From Thermomicrobiales bacterium (lineage in GTDB: Bacteria > Chloroflexota > Chloroflexia > Thermomicrobiales > UBA6265): 6,204 nt of DNA. The position numbers and the translations under genes were made by a program. The DNA is taken from NCBI GenBank assembly GCA_030447145.1, contig JAUJLY010000189.1, positions 1 through 6,204 of the forward strand, read 5' to 3'. This document shows, piece after piece, positions 1-5,502 of the stretch; position 1 is the first letter of the stretch; each line of letters starts with the position of its first letter. Under the pieces are notes generated by a model that saw only the letters and a program-made list of their open reading frames with translations, did not search any database and was not told where the DNA came from.

Positions 1-10
1 GTAACGAAGT

Positions 11-496
11 ATGCCGGACCTGCAGTTGCCTGACTCGTTTCAAACATTCGACTGGTTCATCCTCGCCCTGAGGATCGCGTTCATCTTTCTGGTGTATTTC
101 TTTCTCTATCAAGTCGCGCGCGTCACCATACGCGAGCTCGTGACGATTGGGACGGCGGCGGCCGTCGAGGGCCGTACGGATCCCTCAGTGCCGGACCCTT
201 CAAGCGCGCTGGAACTTCTTGAGCCCGCCGAGTCCTCGTATGCGTGCGGGAGCACCTTTCCATTGGACCATTACACCACTGTGGGCCGGCACAGCGGGAA
301 CACACTTGAAATCGACGACAGCTTCGTGTCTGGGTCTCATGCCGAGTTAATGTACGAACAAGGCAGCTGGTGGCTACAGGATTTGAATAGCACGAACGGA
401 ACCTTCCTGAATAACCAGCCGGTACGTCATCGCTCTCGGCTGACAGAGGGAGACATCGTACAATTTGGCCGGGTCCGTTTCAGGGTCCTCATCTAG
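11..496 (+). CDS. Membrane-anchored FHA domain protein
   Basis: This 161-residue protein has one hydrophobic segment near the N-terminus (about residues 14-36), a variable acidic/proline-containing linker (about 50-85), and a C-terminal forkhead-associated domain (about 88-160). The FHA signature is clear: V-G-R at 91-93, S107-x-x-H110, and D124-L-N-S-T-N-G-T ending at 131. FHA domains bind phosphothreonine peptides, usually products of Ser/Thr kinases, so this is probably a membrane-tethered reader facing the cytoplasm. The start is fixed by an in-frame TAA at 2-4, which makes the ATG at 11 the first possible ATG; no strong Shine-Dalgarno sequence precedes it. The architecture resembles actinobacterial FhaB, but no kinase, phosphatase or RodA/PBP gene is visible, so that identity is not assigned. 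The glycosyltransferase gene follows after 21 nt and is probably co-transcribed. Confidence 0.9.
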   Translation: MPDLQLPDSFQTFDWFILALRIAFIFLVYFFLYQVARVTIRELVTIGTAAAVEGRTDPSVPDPSSALELLEPAESSYACGSTFPLDHYTTVGRHSGNTLEIDDSFVSGSHAELMYEQGSWWLQDLNSTNGTFLNNQPVRHRSRLTEGDIVQFGRVRFRVLI

Positions 497-517
497 TGAA
501 AGTTTGAGACACTACCA

Positions 518-1459
518 ATGCTCTTTCTCCACCGCATGGAGGCCATACGGTGCATCCTCGTTTCTGCTCTTCGGGAAGGCAACCTTCTCGTGCAACCGTC
601 CTCCAATGTGACAGTGGCACATGACCCTTCGCTCCCTCCCATCCGCATACCGGGTTCACTTTCGCTCGTGCTACCAGCCCACAATGAGGCCGAGAACATC
701 GAGATCGTCATCCAGCGGGCACTCGCGATCCTTCCCCTCCACACGGAGGTCTTTGAGATCATTCCGGTCAACGACGGCAGCAAAGACGCTACGGGCCCGA
801 TTATTGATCGGCTGGCCAAACTGGACCAACGTGTGCGACCTGTTCACCACAGGGTTAACCGCGGTTATGGCGATGCGTTAAAGTCAGGGTTCTCAGCGTC
901 TCTTAACGATTACGTGATGTTCATGGATTCGGATCGCCAGTTCGATATCGCGGACATTCAACGGCTGGCGCCGTTCGTCTCCTCGCACGACATCGTGGCG
1001 GGGTTCCGTATGGAGCGATCCGATCCACTCGTTCGGCATATCAACGCGGAGATTTTCAATCTTGCGGTCCGCATATTGTTCCGAGTGCATCTTCGGGACC
1101 TGGATTGCGCGTTCAAGATCTTTCGGGGAGAGCAACTTCGATCGTTGCGCCTCACCACATCGGGCGCTCTCATTAACGCGGAGATTCAGGCGAAGCTGCG
1201 ACGGCAGGGAGCTATCCTTCAGCAAGTTGGGGTGCCGCATTACCCCCGCGTTGCTGGCTCCGCCACGGGCGGCAGTATACGTGTCATCCTCCGCGCGATG
1301 AAAGAAATCATCCAGCTGTGGGTCCGTATGCACAAGTACCAGCCGCCAGCATCGGCCAAGAGCACCCGGCCCTACTACGCACTTGGCGACTCGCAGCTGA
1401 CAGTTGCTCTCGGTGCGATGAGGAGTATGGCCATTCGGATACTGCGCCGCCGGGCCTAG
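518..1459 (+). CDS. Family 2 glycosyltransferase, dolichol-phosphate-mannose-synthase-like
   Basis: This is a GT-A fold glycosyltransferase of the DPM/DPG-synthase-like group, expected to move a sugar from a nucleotide donor to a polyprenyl phosphate or related acceptor on the inner face of the membrane. Visible motifs are LVLPAHNEAENI (50-61), IIPVNDGSKD (81-90), NRGYGDALKSGF (114-125), the metal-binding DxD in MDSDRQFD (D137, D139), and RDLDCAFKIF (193-202), typical of this group. The C-terminal tail has no obvious transmembrane pair, so it should be a peripheral enzyme. The ATG at 518 lacks a clear ribosome binding site. An in-frame GTG at 590 is preceded by GGGAAGG (573-579) and would remove 24 poorly conserved-looking residues, so it may be the true start. 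It follows the FHA gene and converges with the DUF512 gene. The donor and acceptor cannot be read from the sequence. Confidence 0.9.
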   Translation: MLFLHRMEAIRCILVSALREGNLLVQPSSNVTVAHDPSLPPIRIPGSLSLVLPAHNEAENIEIVIQRALAILPLHTEVFEIIPVNDGSKDATGPIIDRLAKLDQRVRPVHHRVNRGYGDALKSGFSASLNDYVMFMDSDRQFDIADIQRLAPFVSSHDIVAGFRMERSDPLVRHINAEIFNLAVRILFRVHLRDLDCAFKIFRGEQLRSLRLTTSGALINAEIQAKLRRQGAILQQVGVPHYPRVAGSATGGSIRVILRAMKEIIQLWVRMHKYQPPASAKSTRPYYALGDSQLTVALGAMRSMAIRILRRRA

Positions 1460-1478
1460 GCGTGCTCATATGGGATCA

Positions 1479-1526
1479 CGACAACACAATGGGGATAGCG
1501 TTTATGCCATTCCCATTGTGTTGTCG
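1479..1526. terminator. Long hairpin between convergent genes, possible bidirectional terminator
   Basis: Positions 1479-1493 and 1512-1526 form a perfect 15-bp inverted repeat. Pairing continues inward through a G.T pair and two A/T pairs (1494-1496 with 1509-1511). After one mismatch come three more pairs (1498-1500 with 1505-1507) around a TTTA loop. The hairpin lies about 20 nt beyond both converging stop codons (1459 on plus, 1548 on minus), which suits a shared transcription end or RNA 3'-end protection. Neither side has a run of Ts, so it is not a classical intrinsic terminator. It could also be a copy of a small palindromic repeat. Confidence 0.6.
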
Positions 1527-1547
1527 CACGCGACGTAAGTGTGGAGA

Positions 1548-3008
1548 TCAGGCGACTTGAAGAACGGGGCGTAGCCTGCGGAGGTAGGCGGCAACCTCCC
1601 CCATCTTCTCGGCCGGGTGAACCGCCCGGCCGAGCTGGGAGGCAACGTACTCTATGCGCGTGTCGTCAAGCAGTGTTCCCGTGCGGTCGGAGATCATCTT
1701 CCTGGTGACGAAGACCGGACCATCCGCTGGTTCGTCCCTGAGCTGCTCGATCAGGTCAGCGCCGCTTAGCAGCCCCGATACGTTGATCTCTGTACCGAGA
1801 TAGTTGTTGCCGATCCCCCGCACTGTGAGATGAGAGCCAGTGTAGGCGTTGAATCGCTCCATCGCCTTTGCCATTGTGGGAGCGACCAACGTCCCACACG
1901 CAATAGTCCCCGCCGTTCCCCGGAGAACACCCGGACGCGCCCGTCGGAGGTACTGCTCCATCTCCTCGAGGAAGAACCGGGTGATTCCGATCCCATCTTC
2001 GACCTGAGGGAAGCCCGCATAGTGGTCGGCATCGGGGACTTCGCGGCCGGTCATCAGGTAGAACTCATCACCGAGGTGATAGAAGGTGTCACCTCGTTCG
2101 TGGCGAAAGCGTTCCTGCCAAACTTCAGCCTGATCGATCACTCTGGCGGCTTCGTCTGGCTCGTAGCGACGAACCCTGATTGCTTCCGGGTTGACTCCCG
2201 GCAACCGCCGCATACACGTGCGAGAGAGCCTCACCTGCTTGCTCTGCCGCTCCTGACCATGCTTGCTCAACCCAACCGGCACCCCGGCGATGGACTTCAA
2301 GCGCTCACCGAACGTAGAGAGATCGCGCAAGCTCCGGTCCATCTCCGCACCGTCGTTAACGCCAGGAACCAACACAAGCTGACAGTGGAAATCAATTCCC
2401 GCACGCTCAAGGCGCCCAAGATCGTCCATGATCTTCCCCGCTTTGGGATTTCCGACCAGTTCAACCCGGAGACCGGGATTCGTCGCGTGTACCGATACAT
2501 GCATCGGACTGATGTGCTGTTCCTCGATCCGCTGCCAGTCCTCTTCCGATAGGTTCGTTAAGGTCACGAAGGAGCCATAAAGCATCGAATACCGGAAATC
2601 GTCATCCATAACATAGAGCGACCGCCGCATGCCTTTGGGGATCTGCTTGATGAAGCAGAAAGGACACGCATTCTCGCACACGCGTACGCCGTCAAAAGTC
2701 GGGTCCTCGAAGGTCACGCCCCAGAACTCGTCCCCTTCCAGCTCAAGATCGTATCGGAGGATCGATCCCTCCCGGTCCACGTCAATAACGACACGCTCCG
2801 ACTGTGCCTGGAACTGGAACTCCAGAGCATCGACAAGGGGCTTACCGTTCACGCCGAGCACACGGTCGCCCGGCTCAATTCCGAGCTCCATCGCCAGGGA
2901 ACCAGGGGAGACAGCGAGGACGGTCCCCGGTACGCTCGGGACCAGATCGACGCGCCGGTGGGAAAGAGAACTGACGACGGGCATTGGAAGGAACGGCTTT
3001 CTACTCAT
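1548..3008 (-). CDS. DUF512 / TIGR03279-type putative radical SAM protein with N-terminal PDZ domain
   Basis: The 486 residues read in order as: a PDZ-like domain (about 25-90, with SPGSLAMELGIEPGDRVLGVNGKP); a cysteine cluster C111-x3-C115-x2-C118, matching the radical-SAM CX3CX2C motif for a 4Fe-4S cluster; a radical-SAM-like barrel (about 119-300, with GSFVTLTNL at 145-153 and LVLVPGVNDG at 211-220); and a C-terminal DUF512 region (about 305-460, with GDEFYLMTGREVP, GFPQVEDGIG, and TEINVSGLLSGADL). This family is widespread and its reaction is unknown. The ATG at 3008 has no evident Shine-Dalgarno sequence, but no start codon was found further upstream in frame. Residues about 249-280 look longer than the usual short link between GLxK and the RPxTxEEA-like segment. 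It is the third gene of the minus-strand cluster, 89 nt after prmA, with its own candidate promoter. Confidence 0.93.
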   Translation of the reverse strand: MSRKPFLPMPVVSSLSHRRVDLVPSVPGTVLAVSPGSLAMELGIEPGDRVLGVNGKPLVDALEFQFQAQSERVVIDVDREGSILRYDLELEGDEFWGVTFEDPTFDGVRVCENACPFCFIKQIPKGMRRSLYVMDDDFRYSMLYGSFVTLTNLSEEDWQRIEEQHISPMHVSVHATNPGLRVELVGNPKAGKIMDDLGRLERAGIDFHCQLVLVPGVNDGAEMDRSLRDLSTFGERLKSIAGVPVGLSKHGQERQSKQVRLSRTCMRRLPGVNPEAIRVRRYEPDEAARVIDQAEVWQERFRHERGDTFYHLGDEFYLMTGREVPDADHYAGFPQVEDGIGITRFFLEEMEQYLRRARPGVLRGTAGTIACGTLVAPTMAKAMERFNAYTGSHLTVRGIGNNYLGTEINVSGLLSGADLIEQLRDEPADGPVFVTRKMISDRTGTLLDDTRIEYVASQLGRAVHPAEKMGEVAAYLRRLRPVLQVA

Positions 3009-3054
3009 CGGAGGCGCAAGAATACGTGTGCGGCACGCGGATAACGGACACGGG

Positions 3055-3082
3055 TTGGCGTGCCAAACGACAAATTATACCA
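3055..3082 (-). promoter_or_regulatory. Extended -10 promoter and palindrome upstream of the DUF512 gene
   Basis: Read on the minus strand, TGGTATAAT gives a perfect TATAAT (3074-3079) with the TGn extension of an extended -10 element. No good -35 lies 16-18 bp upstream. Transcription would begin near 3065-3067 and leave a leader of about 58 nt. At that point lies the inverted repeat TTGGC-AC-GCCAA (3055-3066), which could be an operator. This would allow the DUF512 gene to be transcribed separately from prmA. Activity is inferred only from consensus matching. Confidence 0.55.
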
Positions 3083-3097
3083 TCCGGCTCAACACCC

Positions 3098-4072
3098 TCA
3101 TCTCGTGCGACGGAGCACGAGGGAGACCCAATCCTCCTGGAACCGCCGTGTCACGACGTCTGCCCCAACATGGGAGAACGCATCGATTACCTCATGCTCC
3201 CGGCTCTCTATGATGCCAGCGAGAACAATGTACCCGTCCACCTTCGTGTGTCCCACGATTGCCTCAGAAAGCTCAATCAGGACCCGGGCGATAATATTGG
3301 CCATGACAACGTCGTATTGCTGCCCGAAGAACGGCTCTCCTCGCCCGACGCTGCCATGCTCCACGGCGACCTTATCTGATACGCCATTACGCTCGGCGTT
3401 CTCGGCCGTCGCCGCGACAGCGACACTCTCGACATCGACAGTATCCGCTTTCGCTGCACCAAGCTTGATCGCGGCGATTGCGAGGATTCCTGAACCGGTA
3501 CCAACGTCCAGCACGGCGTCACCGGGTTTTACCACCTGTTCGGTACCAAGCATCGAGAGCTTCGTAGACGGGTGCAAACCCGTGCCGAACGCCATGCCCG
3601 GATCCAGCACGATCATCACTTCATCGCCCCTTGGCTCGTATTCGCGCCAGGGCGGGCGTATCACGACCCGTTCACCTATCTTGTGGACCTGGAAGTGATC
3701 CTTCCAGGCATTCGCCCAATCCTCCTCTTTAAGCGACGAAACGCGAAGACCGCTCACGCCGCGCAGCTGCCCGAGAAAGTAAAGGGCGTGCCGGAGATCC
3801 TCGAGGATCTCCGGGCGGAAGTCTTCCTCCGGGACATAGGTGTGAATTGTAAAGGGCTTGTCGAGCGCGATTCCTAGGTTGTCCCCGTCACCATCCTGGA
3901 TATAGGGTTCCTCGATGGCAACACCCTCGTTGAAACCATAGCGGCCAAAAAGCTCGGATACCGCCTCCACGGCTTCTGCGTCCACATCCACCGAGAGTTC
4001 GTACCACGTGCGCTCTGGGGTGTTCGTGGCGGCGTTGATGGACTCGCTGTGCGGAGCGGGCGGTCCGGTCAC
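3098..4072 (-). CDS. prmA: Ribosomal protein L11 methyltransferase
   Basis: PrmA transfers methyl groups from S-adenosylmethionine to lysines and the N-terminus of ribosomal protein L11 in the cytoplasm. The 324-residue product has the two-part layout of the family. The N-terminal substrate-recognition domain (about 22-110) starts at TWYELSVDVD and is linked through EEDWANAWKDHFQVHKIG (116-133). The Rossmann methyltransferase domain carries LDPGMAFGTGLHPST (156-170), the SAM-binding VLDVGTGSGILAIAA (187-201), an acidic strand end VDVE (212-215), and MANIIARVLIEL (257-268), replacing the NPPY motif as is usual in PrmA. The start is a GTG at 4072, with GGGAAG (4081-4086) 8 nt upstream. This GTG overlaps the stop of the nucleotidyltransferase gene as GTGA, implying translational coupling. 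Length is slightly above the usual 290-310 residues because of an N-terminal extension of about 20 residues. Confidence 0.95.
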   Translation of the reverse strand: MTGPPAPHSESINAATNTPERTWYELSVDVDAEAVEAVSELFGRYGFNEGVAIEEPYIQDGDGDNLGIALDKPFTIHTYVPEEDFRPEILEDLRHALYFLGQLRGVSGLRVSSLKEEDWANAWKDHFQVHKIGERVVIRPPWREYEPRGDEVMIVLDPGMAFGTGLHPSTKLSMLGTEQVVKPGDAVLDVGTGSGILAIAAIKLGAAKADTVDVESVAVAATAENAERNGVSDKVAVEHGSVGRGEPFFGQQYDVVMANIIARVLIELSEAIVGHTKVDGYIVLAGIIESREHEVIDAFSHVGADVVTRRFQEDWVSLVLRRTR

Positions 4073-5046
4073 AGAGCCAGCTTCCCGTTATCCCCGACGC
4101 TAATCGAGCGCGCACGGCCGTGAATCGTCGTTTTCGACCCAACGACAGACCTCTGGAGGATTGCGTCTACAATCTCCGAGTTTTCCTCAACGATCGAGTC
4201 CCGCACCACCGAGTTGCGTACAACAGTGCCGGCGCCGATGCTTGCGAAGGGACCGATCACCGCATCCTCAAGCCGCGCATCGCGATGCACGTAGGACGGC
4301 GGAAGGATCAGTGACCCCGCTCGCTGGGCGGGCGATGGCGGCTCGTTCGACAAGAGATAGCGATTGGTATCCAGCAGGGCCTCGACGTTGCCACAGTCCT
4401 CCCAGACATCGATCCGCTCAATTTCGAATTTCGCGCCCCGGTCGATCATGATCTGGATGGCATCAGCGATGAAGTACTCGCCCTTCGTCTTGATGTCCTT
4501 ACCCATCTGCTCTTCAATCGCAGAGTAGAGCTCCTCCATCTTCCTGAAATAGTAAATGCCGATGACCGCCTCGTTCGAAATCGGCTCGCTCGGCTTCTCA
4601 ACCAGCTGCGTGACCCGCCCATCCTCAACGAGGGCCACACCGTAGGCGGAGGGGTCGTCTACGTGTTTCGTGAACGCGACTCCGTCGGCGTCCCGATCAG
4701 CCAGGCCGGTAAAGTCGGCCTCGAACAGCGCGTCAGGGAAAAGCATGAGGGCGTCATCGTCAACAAAGTCGCGTGTGCGATAAATCGCGTCCGACTGCCC
4801 AAGCATCTCCGGCTGCTCGACAAACGCAAGCTCGACATCATGATACTGAGCCCGCGCCCATGCCTCAATCTGCTCGCCGAGATAACCGGTAATAAACACC
4901 AGTTTGCCCGGTTTCACCGGCATCACCCGGTCAAGCACATGCGCCATCATGGCCTTGCCGGCAACGCTCACCAGCGGCTTGGGCTTACTCCATGTGTGAG
5001 GCCTGAGACGGGTTCCAAAACCTGCAACCGGAAGAATGATATCCAT
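4069..5046 (-). CDS. Sugar-1-phosphate nucleotidyltransferase with C-terminal left-handed beta-helix
   Basis: This 325-residue enzyme should join a sugar 1-phosphate to a nucleoside triphosphate, giving a nucleotide sugar and pyrophosphate. The N-terminal pyrophosphorylase domain has the signature AGFGTRLRPHTWSKPKPL (8-25), the nucleotide-contact segment LGQSDAIY (82-89), an acidic metal-site candidate in FPDALF (D105), VEKP (149-152), EYFIADAIQIM (190-200) and WEDCGN (215-220). Residues about 250-315 form irregular hexapeptide repeats (VIGPFASIGAGTVVRNSVV) typical of a left-handed beta-helix, as in GlmU-like and long RmlA-like enzymes. Which sugar and nucleotide it uses cannot be decided. 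The ATG at 5046 was chosen over the longer in-frame form starting at 5112 because GGAGGAG lies 5 nt upstream (5052-5058) and family similarity begins exactly at MDIILPVAG. It is the first gene of the cluster and is coupled to prmA by a 4-nt overlap. Confidence 0.93.
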   Translation of the reverse strand: MDIILPVAGFGTRLRPHTWSKPKPLVSVAGKAMMAHVLDRVMPVKPGKLVFITGYLGEQIEAWARAQYHDVELAFVEQPEMLGQSDAIYRTRDFVDDDALMLFPDALFEADFTGLADRDADGVAFTKHVDDPSAYGVALVEDGRVTQLVEKPSEPISNEAVIGIYYFRKMEELYSAIEEQMGKDIKTKGEYFIADAIQIMIDRGAKFEIERIDVWEDCGNVEALLDTNRYLLSNEPPSPAQRAGSLILPPSYVHRDARLEDAVIGPFASIGAGTVVRNSVVRDSIVEENSEIVDAILQRSVVGSKTTIHGRARSISVGDNGKLAL

Positions 5047-5051
5047 GAATG

Positions 5052-5058
5052 CTCCTCC
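5052..5058 (-). promoter_or_regulatory. Ribosome binding site that sets the nucleotidyltransferase start
   Basis: GGAGGAG on the minus strand lies 5 nt before the ATG at 5046. It is the strongest Shine-Dalgarno sequence placed before any start in this window. It decides against the longer reading frame beginning at 5112. Confidence 0.8.
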
Positions 5059-5341
5059 ATATAAAAGCCCGCCTGTGCCAAGATTTGAGACGGCGTCGCG
5101 CCTGACCCGCACAGCAAATCAAGACCTGCGAAGGTCAAAATTCCTGATCCGCGATGAACAGATGCCTCCTTGCGGGCTTTCGGCAAGTTGGCTCAACGCC
5201 ACCAACGTCGCAAGTTCAAAGCCGCTCTTGGAAGTAAGCCCGTCCGCCTCGCAATTGGCGCTGGGCCCAGCAGCCAGGGTTCACCAAAACCTCTTCGCTG
5301 CAGAGCCAGCAACGGCCACCGGGAATCCTCGATATGGCGGT
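5059..5341 (-). other. Non-coding leader region upstream of the nucleotidyltransferase gene
   Basis: About 280 nt lie between the tRNA terminator and the nucleotidyltransferase, and I see no credible gene here. Read on the minus strand, AAAGCCCGC (5172-5180) is perfectly complementary to GCGGGCTTT (5064-5072), which lies just before the ribosome binding site. It is also nearly complementary to the upstream GCGGCTTT (5218-5225), whose loop holds a further GTTGG/CCAAC pair. A small hairpin GACCT-4-AGGTC lies at 5123-5136, and a perfect 12-bp palindrome GCTGGGCCCAGC at 5260-5271. No convincing -35/-10 pair was found, so the promoter of the downstream operon is not located. Confidence 0.4.
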
Positions 5342-5344
5342 CAC

Positions 5345-5373
5345 AGAAAAGCCGGGGCATCTCTGCCCCGGCT
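5345..5373 (-). terminator. Intrinsic terminator of tRNA-Glu
   Basis: On the minus strand, AGCCGGGGCA and TGCCCCGGCT form a perfect 10-bp, GC-rich stem (5350-5373) around a GAGA loop. The stem runs into TTTTCT. It begins 8 nt past the tRNA 3' end, so it should end the tRNA transcript and separate it from the nucleotidyltransferase operon. Confidence 0.88.
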
Positions 5374-5380
5374 CTCTCGG

Positions 5381-5454
5381 TACCCCCAGCGGGATTCGAA
5401 CCCGCGATCTTCACCTTGAAAGGGTGACGTCCTGGGCCGCTAGACTATGGGGGC
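5381..5454 (-). tRNA. tRNA-Glu (anticodon UUC)
   Basis: The 74-nt minus-strand sequence folds into a full cloverleaf. The acceptor stem is GCCCCCA with TGGGGGT (G1.U72 wobble, A73 discriminator). The anticodon stem TCACC/GGTGA is perfect, with loop CTTTCAA giving anticodon TTC. The T arm is GCGGG-TTCGAAT-CCCGC, and the D arm reads GTCTAGCGGCCCAGGA, as in other bacterial glutamate tRNAs. The 3' CCA is not encoded (CCG follows), so CCA must be added by a nucleotidyltransferase. UUC reads both GAA and GAG codons by wobble. The gene is a single transcription unit with its own promoter and terminator. Confidence 0.97.
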
Positions 5455-5466
5455 ACAGCGCGGTTG

Positions 5467-5496
5467 AAGATACGCGCTTTTGCTACTGGTTGTCAA
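5467..5496 (-). promoter_or_regulatory. Sigma-70-type promoter of tRNA-Glu
   Basis: On the minus strand a perfect TTGACA (5491-5496) is followed after 18 bp by TATCTT (5467-5472), which matches TATAAT at four of six positions. Transcription would start near 5460, only a few bases before the mature tRNA 5' end at 5454. The -35 element begins 6 nt beyond the comEC stop codon. Confidence 0.75.
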
Positions 5497-5502
5497 CTCT
5501 TC

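Noticed and set aside
893..1333. 146-codon minus-strand frame inside the glycosyltransferase gene
   Set aside because: The plus strand carries all family 2 glycosyltransferase motifs in this interval; the minus frame has no domain or ribosome binding site.
1479..1526. Integron attC site or CRISPR-like repeat
   Set aside because: The hairpin ends do not match the RYYYAAC/GTTRRRY core sites, it occurs once in the window, and no integrase, cassette or cas gene is nearby.
1830..2552. 240-codon open frame on the plus strand
   Set aside because: It is antisense to the well-supported DUF512 gene, shows no recognisable domain, and is explained by codon bias on the opposite strand.
3060..3698. 212-codon open frame on the plus strand opposite prmA
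   Set aside because: Low-complexity Ser/Thr/Ala/Arg composition and complete overlap with the clear PrmA coding sequence mark it as a shadow.
5076..5081. TTGGCA as a -35 box with TTTATA near 5060-5065 as -10
   Set aside because: The spacer would be only about 10 bp, and transcription would start inside or after the ribosome binding site, so it is not a workable promoter.
4968..5186. 72-codon minus-strand frame starting in the leader at TTG
   Set aside because: It overlaps the start of the nucleotidyltransferase in a different frame, has no suitable ribosome binding site, and reads as leader sequence followed by a shifted reading of the enzyme.
5170..5427. Plus-strand frame of 85 codons ending in PPAGFEPAIFTLKG
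   Set aside because: The PAGFEPAI-like end is the well-known artefact of translating the T arm of a tRNA gene in antisense; the frame runs through the terminator and tRNA-Glu.
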